Translations under genes and position numbers: made by a program | Notes under the pieces: generated by a model | Database searches by the model: none | Seen by the model: only the letters and a program-made list of their open reading frames with translations | Told to the model about the DNA's origin: nothing | In this document: positions 35,801-47,688 of the stretch, piece after piece | Layout of the letters: every line of letters begins with the position of its first letter | Numbering within the stretch: the first letter of the stretch is position 1 | Assembly: GCF_964355755.1 (NCBI RefSeq) | Contig: NC_092680.1 | Coordinates: forward strand, 19,197,001-19,261,000 | Reading direction: 5' to 3' | From: Antedon mediterranea | Lineage: Eukaryota > Echinodermata > Crinoidea > Comatulida > Antedonidae | Length of the DNA: 64,000 bases

Positions 35801-36065
35801 TCACAGTATGCAAATGAATGTTTTGAATTCATTGAATAAAGATAATAATAATAATAATTTCAAAAACTATTCAACTCATAAACATTCATTATTTGTATAA
35901 AACTGCGGTTGTTATTCTTCAGTTCAGTCATTTGAATTTTTTGTTTCTTTATAGACCTGGCCATTCGCATCGACGTCTCGCTCACCTATTTCAAACGAAG
36001 ACGAGAGTCCCGATGAAGATGGAATTGATCTCAGCAGCAACACAACAACCTCAGACACAGAATGA
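32855..36065 (+). CDS. tcf21: bHLH transcription factor, TCF21/musculin type
   Basis: Two exons: 32855-33244 and 35955-36065, 501 nt, 166 residues, intron phase 0. An acidic/polar N terminus and basic stretch (KQKKGAKR, 41-48) precede the bHLH (about 60-112). Its basic region [11 protein letters not shown], helix 1 [14 protein letters not shown] and helix 2 [18 protein letters not shown] match the capsulin/musculin group. The conserved HP(I/V)NLTWPF motif is split by the intron exactly after HPINL, as I recall for vertebrate TCF21. The C terminus is a short acidic Ser/Thr tail. The family binds E-boxes as a heterodimer with E proteins and regulates mesodermal development. TCF21 and MSC are vertebrate duplicates, so an invertebrate gene would be co-orthologous to both. 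A candidate poly(A) signal is at 36523. Confidence 0.93.
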
Positions 36066-37883
36066 TATTATTGCAATGCTGCCCTTTATGTATTATTGCA
36101 ATGCTGCCCTCTATGTTAAACATAAAACTCTGAACACTAATGAAATTAACTGGCACAACTCTAATTAATTTACTTGACTTACTTGATTTATTTCTTTTGG
36201 ATGTGATATTGATATTATTATATAACGTAAAACAAAATTAGGATTTGACAGTGGCATTAAATGGTATATTTTTACACTGAATAACCAATTAATATACTTA
36301 TTAAACGTTTGTTTTCTTTTTAATATTGTTGTTACCTGGTTTCTATTTTGTGTGTTGTAAATTTTAAACAAGCATTCATAGTCCTAACACTAAGAAAGTG
36401 AAAAATGACTATAACACTGTTTCACAACTGTAACAAAAGTTAATCTTCAATCCAAGCAGTTCCCATCATTTAATAGCATCAAATCGAATTTGTTAAACCA
36501 TTCACACAACGTATATTGTATTAATAAAAGTAAAATCAATGGATAACGAAAAAATAATTGTCCTAGCGCACAGTAAGTTCTCGTCTCAAACTAAAACTAC
36601 GAAACTCTGTCCGAGAACAAAACAATCGGTTACTAACCCCTCTAGTTCTTGTTAGATAAAATGTAGCATCCTATTTAAAAAAAAAATAAATATATAATAT
36701 TCAAATAAAAAAATTGTATAAATTTGTATTCTTAGATTTTAAGATTTATATATATTTTTATATGGTATAGTTTATTCCATTCTGTAAGGGGTGGGTTTCC
36801 CGCTGTTGAATGAGTTTGAATAAAATAAAATAAAATAAATAAAATAAAAAGACACTAATTGATAGTACAAAACCAGGAAAACAATGTCCGCGTTGCCGTA
36901 TAGGCTATGATCAGCACAATAGAGAGCTTTCGATATGTATATATTGTGTCGTTGGTCATACCTAGAAACCACCAAAATAGTATCACGAGGAATAGCGAGG
37001 AAGCACTTCCCGCATGCGCACAATTAAATTACCACATGACTTGTCCCATGTCGTTGCAAATAGAATGCTCCCTGGTATTAGTACCGAACATTTTTCATCA
37101 AACATTTTCCATGCAGTAATAAGTTCCTGTATGATAATGGTAAGCTATTGTCTTTGGTTGTATTCTCACTAAACAATACTTATACAAAATGACGATATAT
37201 TATAGATAGTGGAGAAATGTAATGAGGTTTTAAAACACTATACACCCCGGAATACTGTATTGGTAAATTTTGCTGGCGGAATTTTAACTCGCAAACCGTA
37301 CTTCAAGTCGGTGAATTAGTCCATACTTTAAATGTAAGTATTTAATTATTAGAACCGTACATAAGATGGATGTGATCTGGTCATAATAAGTATTTGCTCA
37401 GTAAAAGCAAACACTTAACTTATTTGTTTTTTCATTGATATCATAAAGTAAATTAAATAGCCTATTTCTACCTTTATGACGCATAGTAGTGAGGCACAAT
37501 ATAGCCCTTTTACTACTATCGGGTAGGTGGGATATCTTCCTCGAATTCTATCCGTCTTTCCAGCCATGACGCGTTGCTTAACCCACTGTTTAGAATATTG
37601 TTGCATCACACAGAGAAAAGATAGAAATCGAAACCATATCCTGTGGGTATAAGCAGGGAAGAGTTTAAAATAAGCCTATCATATTCTGTGAATGTTATTG
37701 TTTTCTATTGTTTCCGTTTATTGAAATAATAGTGAAACATATTGATTTTTCAGCATTGAAATCACAAGCATGCTTGTACAAAACTAAAGGAATATGGGTC
37801 ATGAATAAAGGTTTCGTTTTTTTCCTTGTAGACATTAAACTCAACAACACTTCCTATAGTGTTAGTTGATGAATATTTGCAAA

Positions 37884-40800
37884 ATGAATAAAAATGTCAG
37901 CAAATATCTACGCGGCTTTTACTCGTCGTTTGAACGCAGCTTTAATAAACGTGTTTTATCAGACGATAGTGAGATAGAGGAAGCATATAAAACTGCTCAA
38001 CAACAAGGAATGCTTCCGTTTAACAGAACTAAAATTCTTATCCTGGGAGATCATGCTGCGGGCAAAACTTCAACTTGTAGGCGTTTACAAGGAAAGGAAT
38101 TTCGACAGAATGAGCCGAGTACAATAGGAATCGAAACTGACTCCGTCAAAGCTAAAGTCACTGATGTTAACAGTAAATGGTGTGCTGTAACTAATACACC
38201 TCTAGAAGACTACGAATGCTCTGCGGCATGGTGGGCAGTATCACATGTGTCCAAGCGAAGTAAAAATGAATCGAGGTCATCTACCATTACGAAACCGAAT
38301 GAAAAAACGAAATCTTTAATAAGACAGACAGTCGACGACTTTACTTACCTAGTTATTCACAATTTTCCTATAATGATCACCTTCCTTGTTGGTGGATTTA
38401 CATTCGGATTTGGGTTTATTTCGTGGATATGTATACTATGCTTAATGTATATTTTTGATGCTCACAGTGCGTATCGATTTGGGTCAGCATATACGATTGC
38501 AATGGTGCTCGTTGATAGCGCCATGAACACAGGCCTAACTGAAGTCAATAGTGAAGCACACGGGATATATTGGACAGACACCATACACGACACGATGACA
38601 GTGTGTGCATATGGAGTGATTGGATTAATAACTGGCGCACTTATGGGAGCCGGAGGAAGAACTGGCATCTGCATAGCATTCAGTATAATGGTACATCCTA
38701 GACAGCAAATGTTTACTATTGCGAACGTTACTAAAACGTTCATTATTATTTATAGTAGAGCATATTTTAAATTGTCAATTTACATATTTGCTATTACCAC
38801 CATCATAATCAACAAAAATGTTCACTTCAGGCTGTATACTTTGAGTCGAAAAAACTGTATCATGTTATTGGCGATTATTGTGATGTTTCTCAACGTGCTC
38901 TTTTTTATTGGAAGACAATATTTTACAAGTATATTCGTTTCTTCGTGTGTTGCAGTAACTGTTTTTTGTACAGCTAATGGTATTATAGTCGGTCGAAACT
39001 TTGTTGCTTATGGATATATACCTCAGAATTATATATTCAAAAAATCAGTTGGCTTTATAGCCGGGTTATTCATAGCATATTTTTGCGATTGGCAACTTGT
39101 GTGTTTTCAATCTGAAAATACAGATAGATCGATATCTCTGTATTTTATTAATTTACTTTTTATTATTTTACCGATTATTTCATTTATTATCTACGAATGG
39201 TTTGCATACATGAAAGTTAAACACACAACGTCTATTCCAATAACACATGTCAGACAGTCACTAAAAGCAGTCATTCGTAATGAATGTTATTTAGATGCTA
39301 GGCTTAGTTTATGGGACTTTGCCGGACAAGAAATGTATTATAACACACACAATCTGTTTATGCCTAAGCAAGGCGTATATTTGATAGTTTTCAATGCAGT
39401 TAAAGCTGTTCTAAATCCAGGAAAACAAATTAAACGTCTCGAGTATTGGCTCCAATCTGTAGCCATGCATGCAGAAATAAAAAATGTTGTAGTCCTGCTG
39501 GTAGGAACCAGAAGAGATGATACTAAGGACAATAACGCCCTTGAAACATTTCTAACACTAGCTACTATTCATCTTTACAAACGATTCTCCAAACTACTTG
39601 CATTCCATCCTTCGGGAAAGTTATTCTTTTTTCTTGAAAATGCATTGAACATTGACAAAGAACGGAATGTATTACGTGACGTAATCTACAGTGAGATTAG
39701 AAAGTTAGATTTTTTTCAACAAAAGTTCTCTATCAAACATCTGCTGTTTAATCAAACGCTTTCCAAGCTTCGTCAAAAGAAAAGGTTGATTGTTAGCTTA
39801 GAAGAAATGTCAGAAAATGAAAAGTCCATATGGACAACAAATGAGTTGCGTCAACTTTTGATTTTTTTCGACAGATCTGGAGAGATTATTTACAAGGATC
39901 ATGATGAGTTACTTCGTAAGTACGTAATCTGTGATCCTCAACTATTGGTAGACTTTCTTAAGTTCTTAGTGAACATTCCAGAACCTCACAAGAGAAATCG
40001 AGAAGTAGCCGATTGCTGGCAAAAACTACAAGAGGAAGGAATCGTCGATAGTCGATTACTGCAACATATCTGTCAACTTCAAGGAATTTGGGCAATGTAT
40101 CCTTACGTCATTTCTTTTTTAGTTGGCACACATTTGTTGTTTCCCCTTAATGTTTCCAATGAGGTGGAACCAACCGGTAGCTATTTTCTTGGATGTCGAT
40201 TGCCTAAGATTGCGTGTACTTCCACAATCTGGAACAACGAAGATGAGTCACAGACCGTATTCTATTTTGACTTTAGAGAAATTTTAACAGAAATTTTATT
40301 TCTGCGTATCGTCGCTAAATGTTGTGAAGAATTTACGTGGGATAAGGTTTATTACAATGCAGCAAGAATTAGAGCCAGTAAGTCATGTCTTTTTATGATT
40401 ATGACCGATACCATTTCTGGAAAGATTGAACCGTGTCAGAGAAACCTGATAAAACTTGCCATACATAACGATGACCAATCACAGACTATGCACGTCCTAC
40501 AAACAATAATTAATATTACTGAAGAGATAGTCAATATTGCTTTTGATCCAGACCACTTTCGAGAAAATTACATCTATGGACCTCGGTGTAACACATGTAG
40601 TTCCTTAGGTGATAATTTGTCTTTGGTAAATCTCGTATCACCTGGTTATTACGTGTCTTCGTTGGACGGCTACAGACCAGACCATTACCACAAGATTTCA
40701 CTTAATCCTAAGGTACGCTATTATTCACTAGATTGACTAAAATAATTATTTCAAATATATAGGTTGAATTGAAAACAAATTTATTCAGTATTCGAACTGT

Positions 40801-41222
40801 ATTTTAGTCTATTTTCAATTCAATACAGAGCAACTTAAATTGTCTACTGTAATTAAATGCCAGGCAACCGGTTTCAAGAAACGTTATAGATGTGTTGTTT
40901 TAATGCTCAATGGTTAATTAAAAATATACTTAAAGACCCATTTATACTAGTACGATAACGATCGACGATTAATTTTATTGTTCTTCTACTGATCATGACG
41001 TCATTTGATTTGATTTTAATGTATATTATCAAAGACAGCATACATGTTTATCTTAGTCATAGTTGAATGAAATGAATGAAAACTTTATAATGTTTTTTTG
41101 TTTTATGTAAGAAAGATGTTATCGATTTATCGTCGATCGTTATTAAATTTTAGATACTACAAAGAATTTTTATTTGTTTTCAGTTCAGCTTTACCTGTAG
41201 TAGAATTGACCAGAAATTGTGA
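37884..41222 (+). CDS. Roc-COR GTPase with a multi-pass membrane segment inside the Roc domain, copy 1
   Basis: A long exon 37884-40712 and a short last exon 41184-41222 give 955 residues. The ATG at 37884 was chosen because it aligns with copy 2; an in-frame ATG lies at 37869. An acceptor-like TTCCTTGTAG upstream suggests a non-coding first exon. GTPase motifs: P-loop GDHAAGKT (55-62), switch I STIGIE (Thr 80), then about 375 extra residues, then WDFAGQE (477-483) and GTRRD (541-545). The extra part holds hydrophobic stretches at about 157-178, 180-193, 203-215, 238-270, 286-309, 325-343, 349-370, 388-408 and 417-440. A COR-like region follows (ELRQLLIFFDRSGEIIY, YVICDPQLLVDFLKFLV). Roc-COR proteins are GTP-regulated dimeric switches. 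There is no kinase or LRR domain. The last exon is inferred from splice sites conserved with copy 2. Confidence 0.9.
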
Positions 41223-41369
41223 TTATCAGCAAAGAAAAAAGAAGATATTAATATATATAAAGATTAAAGACTATCTCTTTAATAACTGGAACCCAATCAT
41301 ATGAAAATATTGGATTTGGTGATTTTATTACAGTACAGTTCTTGTTTACGTTTTGTAAGTTGTTCTTTT

Positions 41370-42510
41370 ACTAGGTCTATTAAATCAAATCAAATCAAAA
41401 AACTTTATCAAATTCCATTATAAAGTGTATTCTTAATTGATGTACGGATAGTAAAGGGAATTTGTCATGGGAGTATTTTAAAAATTATAAATTTTCCCTA
41501 CTAATATTTCTCAAAACTCTATAATTTGTTTTCTCTGTTTCGATTGTATATTCATCAAAATAAACCAAACGCAATATTAGTTTAAGACGGCACGTTTGAT
41601 TGGTTCATATGTGACAACTTTTTGAAGAAGATTTTCTGTACAGTTAAGTGTGTAGTACGAGTGTGGACCTCTTTTAAAATTGCTTTTTGGTTTGGTGGCG
41701 CTATTCATGGTATAACAAAAAAAAACCTAACAATAGCAAATTGCCCTCTATGTTAAATATAAAACTCTGTAATATATTAATTGACTTTATATTTTTAACA
41801 TTTATTTCTTTGGACACAAGGATGTGATATTGATGATTTTATGACGTAAAACACAAAACAAGATAAAGATTTTTCATTGGCGTTAAATGGTCTATTTTTT
41901 TGCACTGAATAACCATGAATTAACATACTAATAAAACGTTTGTTTTATATAATTGTTGTGTTATTAATGGTTTCTATTTTGTGTGTTGTATATTTTAAAC
42001 AAGCATTAATAGTCGTAAAACCAAGAAAGTGAAAAATGATAATGAAAAGTTCATCTTCAATAGGGTTTATCGCAAATTGCGTGAGCGATGCATGATGGGA
42101 AGGGTTTGGGAGCAATAGCGCCACCACCAGTATATAAAGTTTATATTATACGGTGGCGCTATTGCTCCGAAACCCTTCCCATCATGCATTGTGCAATGAC
42201 GTTTCTCGCGAAATTTGCGATAAACCTTATCCAATCAGATCCCAGCATTTAATAGCAAATCGAACCTGTTTTACCATTACGTACATCGCGCACTGTAGGC
42301 CTATTTATAAAAATCAGACAAAGTAACATCAAGTTCAAGTTCAAGTTAAAATTTATTCACATAATGCAAACATATACAAAATATAAGAGATACAAGTGGT
42401 TGGAAATTAAGTAAATAATAGTTGCATTATGCCTGGAGAATACCATTTAAACCCCAAGGGGCTTTAAGCCTGGATCCACCAGAAAGAATAAAAAAGTTAA
42501 AAATAATAAT
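41370..42510 (-). mobile_element. LINE 3' tails in the Roc-COR spacer
   Basis: At about 41380, AAATCAAATCAAATCAAAAA and, at about 42330-42510, CAAGTTCAAGTTCAAGTTAA followed by TTTATTCA are, on the minus strand, 3' termini with short tandem tails such as (TTGAAC)n. They resemble the one at 14308. No coding sequence remains. The coordinates cover both. Confidence 0.4.
42061..42229. mobile_element. Palindromic MITE with long hairpin
   Basis: Outer ends are TAGGGTTTATCGCAAATT and the inverse AAATTTGCGATAAACCTTA. The inner arms GGAGCAATAGCGCCACC and GGTGGCGCTATTGCTCC are perfectly complementary around a short AT spacer. There is no coding capacity. It sits inside the duplicated TCF21 3' flank and is absent from the original flank, so it inserted after the duplication. 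Confidence 0.8.
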
Positions 42511-42904
42511 AATAAGCATTAAGGTGAAGGTTAGCGACTGACAGACAGGGACGGACATGTACGACGATACAAACACGACAAGGACGACAGGATCAATGGT
42601 ATTTAGATATAAATGAAGGAATTTGAAAATCTATTCATACACAGAGTAACAATCAGTTAGTGACCCCTCTTGTTCGATAAAATGTAGCTATCATACCATA
42701 ATATTAGAAAGAGATAATTGTGAAAACCAGGAAATAGTTAAAATAGTGTACCGGTACCGCAATACTGTAACAACACTTAGAGCAATTATCGTTGCGGTTT
42801 TATGATCAGCACAATAAAGTCGAGCTTAAAAGATTTCGTCGATTTAGTTAGCGCATAATGACTGTTTTTGGAACGGTATACTGGTAGATAGTACCACATG
42901 TGCA

Positions 42905-43390
42905 GTAAATGAATTAACAGTGAAGCTCATGCAAAATGGTGCATCCCTTAAAATAGATGTTTACAATTGCAAATATTACTGAAAAATTATTAATAATTGT
43001 AGCTATTGTGAATTGTCAATTTATATATTTGCTATTACCACTACGAATCTACAGAAACGTTCACTTCAGGTTGTATACATTATTCGAAGGAAAGGTATCT
43101 TTTCTTATTGATTTATCTCAATTATGCTGTGTTTTTGGAAAACAGTATATTTCAAATGTTTTCACCATTTCTTGTGTTGCAATAACATTATTTTTTCCAC
43201 AGCTAATCAGTCGAGCAAAATTTCGGAGCTACTCGATGTTTGCCTCAAAATTATATATTCAAAAAATCAGTTGATTTTATAGCAGGCTTATTATAGCATA
43301 ATTTTGCGATTGGAAACTTGTCTGTTGGCCATCTGAAAATACAGTAAACGTATATCACAGTACTGTACTGTATTTACTCTTTAAGGTCAA
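42905..43390 (+). pseudogene. Decayed third Roc-COR copy, membrane region only
   Basis: Similarity to copy 1 runs in order from the segment with AACAGTGAAGCTCATGC, through ATGGTGCATCCC, an open fragment MFTIANITEKLLIIV...FRLYTLFEG (42957-43274) and AAAATTATATATTCAAAAAA, to CCATCTGAAAATACAG (about 43330). Large parts are missing on both sides. The GTPase and COR parts are gone and frameshifts are present. It is closer to copy 1 than to copy 2 in this region. Confidence 0.85.
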
Positions 43391-44240
43391 TTTACACGAG
43401 CGGTAACGGTAGCGGAAAACCACTAGCGTGTCCCTAATAAATTAGAATAGGGGTACGTTCACTAACTGTAAGTGTCGATAATGGCTTTTCAATATCAATG
43501 AATAGTAATATAGCATTTTGCCTCCGTAACAATGTAAAAGTAACAGACGGTGAAGAATTATAACGTGTGCTGCTACGGTACATTGCTCTTAAGGGAGTAA
43601 GTTTTGCTAATGGAATTCCAACTTGCAAACTAAACGTTAAAATGTTTTAGGTTGATGTTGAAGTTGGTGTGTAACCTAGAACGTGACAGGTAAGTGTTGT
43701 AGGCCTATTTACACCTCCTAAACCGTGACTTATCAAATTGTATTAATTTATTCAGTTCTTATAATAGGCATTTTGTAGGTAAAACAATATTAGATCTGCC
43801 ACATTATCGATACTATCGCTATTCAAATTATTATTGATATCAGATATTAATCATTAGCTGTCTAGCAAATTTCCGGGTCAGCAAAATGGTAGACCTATTT
43901 CCGAGTACTAGGCGTGGTCACGGTGGGTAAGTCCTAAAATTCAAAAAACTCAAGTCCTCGGGGTGGCTGTACTGAGAGAGAGTTCAATGCCGATGAGGAG
44001 TCCCGTGGGCTATTATCAGGGCCCAGCACATTTCCATGCCAAACGAACCCAATATCCCTATACCGTCGTAATTAAGAGTAATTGTTTTATTTTGCTCTGG
44101 GGTACCAGTATTAAATTATTATCAGTAGCCCAATGAACATAGAAAACAACATTTTGTTTAATAAACTTTTATTTCAGTATTCAAATGCCACTGTGCCTAT
44201 TTACTGAAGCAAAGCACAAACTGTATACAAAATAATTGCA

Positions 44241-47200
44241 ATGAATAAAAGGGCAAATAAATATCTAACTGGCTTCGACGGATATGGACGTAGTTTGAAT
44301 AAGCGCGTTTTAGCAGATGATATTGAAATGGAGGAAGCATATAAAACTGCGCAACAAAGCGGAAGTGTTCCGTTTAATAGAACCAAAATTCTTATCCTAG
44401 GAGATCATGCTGCAGGAAAAACTTCAACTTGTAGGCGTTTACAAGGAAAGGAATTTCGACAGAATGAGCCGAGTACAATAGGAATAGAAACTGACTCCGT
44501 CAAAGCTAAAGTCACTGATGTTAACAGTAAATGGTGTCCTGTAACTAATACACCTTTAGAAGACTACGAATGCTCTGCTGCTTGGTGGGCAGTATCACAT
44601 GTGGTCAAACCCAATGACACAAGAACAAGATCATCCACCCGTAGGAAGCGGAATGAAAAACCACTGGTAGGACAGAGAGTCAAAGACATAGCTTACCAGG
44701 TGTTTAGTAATATTCCCGTTCTGATCACTTTCCTTTTTGGTGGATTTACATTTGGGTTTGGGCTTGTTGCATGGGCATCCATAATATGTTGGATATCGGT
44801 TGTGGATGCCCACAGTGCATATCGGTTTGGTTCTGCATATGTGATTGTATTGGTACTCGTAGATAGTGCCATTAATATAAATGAAGATAATACAATACAT
44901 GAAGCTGAGGTAGAATGGACAGACACCGTGCATGCCACAATGACAGTGTGTGCATATGGGGTGATTGGATTAGTAACTGGCACACTTATGGGAGCCGGAG
45001 GAAGAGCTGGTATTTGTATAGCATTCAGTATAATGGTGCATCCTAGACAGGAACTGTTTACTATTGCAAACGTTGCTGACAAAGTCACCATTTATAGTAG
45101 ATCATATTTTGAAAATTCAATTTTAATATTATTTGCTACTATAATGCAAAGAAATGCTCATTCCACGCTATACACATTCAGTCGAAATAACCGTATTCTT
45201 CTATTGATGGTGGTTGTGGCGCTTCTCAATCTGTTATTTTTTATTGGAAAACACTATTTCCAAAATATACTTATTTCTTCTTGTATTGTAGTAGCTGTTT
45301 TTTGTACGGGTAATGGTGTTATCATCGGACGATACTGTCGTACTTATGGATATATACCTCAGAATTATATACTAAAAAAATCTGTTGGGTTTATTGCCGG
45401 GTTGTTTATTGCATATTTCTGCGATTGGCAGCTTGTGTATTTTCAATTTGAAAATACGGTAAACACCTTTGTATCTCTGTTGATTAATATACTTGCTATT
45501 GCTTTACCGATTTTTGCATTTCTTCTTTACGAATGGTTTACATACATGAAAGTTAAACACACAACGTCTATTCCAATAACTCATGTTTACAAGTCAATAC
45601 AAGCAGTCCTTCGTAATGAATCTGTTTTGGATGCTAGGCTTAGTTTATGGGACTTTGCTGGACAAGAAATGTATTATAACACACACCATCTGTTTATGCC
45701 TAAACAAGGCGTATATATGGTAGTGTTCAATACAGTCAAAGCTGTTCTAAATCCAGAAAAAGAAGTTAAACGACTCGGGTATTGGCTTCAATCTGTAGCC
45801 ATGCATGCAGAAATAAAAAATGTTGTAGTCCTGCTTGTTGGAACTAGAAGAGATGATATTAAGGACAAGGCAGATCTTCAAGCATTTATAAGACTAGCTA
45901 CTGATCATCTTTACAACCGATTTTCAAAACTACTTGTATTTCATCCTTTGGGAGAGTTATTCTTTTTTCTTGAAAATACATTGGACATTGACAAAGAACA
46001 AAATGTATTACGTAAAGTTATCTTTAGTGAGATTAATAAGCTACCATTTTTTCAAAAGAGATTCTCAATCAAGAATCTCTTATTTAATAAAACGTTGTAT
46101 GAGCATCGTCAAAGAAAAAGCCTAATTGTTAGCTTAAAAGAAATATCAGAAAGTGAAATATCAACATGGACATTTAATGAGTTGCGTCAATTGTTAACTT
46201 CTTTCGACAGATTTGGGGAAGTTATTTACAAGGATCATGATGAGTTACTTCGTAAGTATGTAATCTGTGATCCTCAACTATTGGTAGACTTTCTTAAGTT
46301 CTTGGTGAACATTCCAGAACCTCACAAAAGAAATCGAGAAGTAGCCGATTGCTGGCAGAAACTAAAAGAAGAAGGTATTGTTGATAGTCGATTACTGCAA
46401 CATATCTGTCGACTTCAAGGAATTTGGGCAATGTATCCTTACGTTATTTCTTTTTTAGTTGGCACACATTTGTTGTTTCCTCTTAATTTGTCCAATGAGG
46501 TTGAACCATCAGGTAGCTATTTTCTTGGATGTCGATTGCCCAAGATTGCGTGTACTTCAACAATCTGGAACAACGAGGATGAGTCACAAACTATATTCTA
46601 TTTTGACTTTAAACATATTTTAACAGAATTCATATTTCTGCGGCTTGTTGCTAAATGTTGTGAAGAATTTACGTGGGATAAGGTTTATTACAATGCAGCA
46701 AGAATTAGAGCCAGTAAGTCATGTCTTTTTATGATTATGACCGATACCATTTCTGGAAAGATTGAACCGTGTCAGAGAAACCTGATAAAACTTGCCATAC
46801 ACAATGATGATCAATCACAGGTTATACACGTCTTGCAAACAATAATAACTTTTACTCAGGAGATAATCAACAGTGCATTTAATTCTGATCATTTTGAAAA
46901 GAATTACACCTATGGACCTCGGTGTAACACATGCAGTTCCGTAGATGACACTTTGGCTTTGGTGAATCTCGTATCACCTGGTAATGACGTGTCTTCGTAC
47001 GTTGGACGGCTACAGACCAGACCATTACCACAAGATTTCATTTGATCCCAAGGTATGTAATGTTATTACTACATTATATTATCTATTATATTAATCAATT
47101 AGAATTAACTACTCTAATGTTTTGGTTACTGTGTATTATGAAAAATGCTCTTAATGGCTCAGCAATGGATGCAACCAAAGAATATAAATAGGTAAAGAAT

Positions 47201-47688
47201 CAACAGTACGCGCTGTTATACATAGAAGGATAGGAAACGCGGACGCTTATTCATGGACGCGTAAGAATCCAGCAGCCGAACGACGGCGGGCTCTAGATAT
47301 GGTTCCCGTCTAATCCCACGTTTCGATGTATCGTGATGATCTGATGTGTTCTCGCGTCTGTGCTCTACTAATTTTGATATTATTAATATTTTGATAATTA
47401 TTTTGATAAATAATCATCGTTTGCATTTTTATAGATATTTACAATAAAAGTTTTACCTTACCCACGCCTGAAGGTGGCGCACCTCTTCTAGAGAAAAAGA
47501 AATGCGCCACCTTCAGGCGTAGGCAAATAGTAACCCGGATGTGGTTTACACCGCCAACGGAACTGTTGTATCTTCTCCTTTTATTATCTTTGATGCAACC
47601 TAGATATTTTTACAGTCCTATAATACTTATTACTATTCTTTTGTTTCAGTTCAGATTTACGTGCACTCGAAGTGAGCAACAATGTTGA
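44241..47688 (+). CDS. Roc-COR GTPase with internal membrane segment, copy 2
   Basis: The open frame 44241-47045 encodes 934 residues and aligns with copy 1 over nearly its whole length: P-loop GDHAAGKT (54-61), STIGIE, the long multi-pass insert (about nucleotides 44523-45635), WDFAGQE, GTRRD and the COR-like region. An acceptor (ATTTCAG) upstream again implies a non-coding 5' exon. Relative to copy 1 there are four extra bases (TACG, about 46999) near the end. These shift the frame so that translation stops at 47045, seven bases before a donor (AAG/GTATGT at 47053). A last exon matching that of copy 1 is still present at 47650-47688 (same 39-nt length, third-position changes), but it is untranslated if the frame is read as is. 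Either the C terminus is altered, or a sequence or splicing detail restores it. Confidence 0.88.
47463..47520. repeat. Short perfect inverted repeat
   Basis: ACGCCTGAAGGTGGCGCA and its exact reverse complement are separated by about 22 bases within the last intron of Roc-COR copy 2. In RNA it would form a stable stem of 18 base pairs. It could be a tiny MITE or a structural element. Confidence 0.8.

Larger units (their letters stand above)
36080..42860 (+). repeat. Direct segmental duplication of the TCF21 3' flank (36080-37340 repeated at 41735-42860)
   Basis: The downstream flank of the bHLH gene (for example TGCCCTCTATGTTAAACATA at about 36102, GGATGTGATATTGATATTAT at about 36197, TTTCTATTTTGTGTGTTGTA at about 36340) recurs in the same order at about 41742, 41820 and 41970. 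The similarity continues through GATAAAATGTAGC and TATGATCAGCACAATA (about 36905 and 42802). The copies are interrupted by small insertions. The duplicated unit therefore spans the TCF21 3' end and the following GTPase gene, about 5.6 kb. Confidence 0.8.

Noticed and set aside
38462..38743. Antisense frames inside the Roc-COR genes (also 44631-44933, 44693-45091)
   Set aside because: They mirror the hydrophobic coding frame; the sense frame has clear GTPase motifs and paralogue conservation.
42957..43274. 105-codon open frame as a separate small membrane protein
   Set aside because: Aligns to the inside of the Roc-COR membrane insert, lacks all GTPase motifs and is bounded by decayed remnants; treated as a pseudogene fragment.
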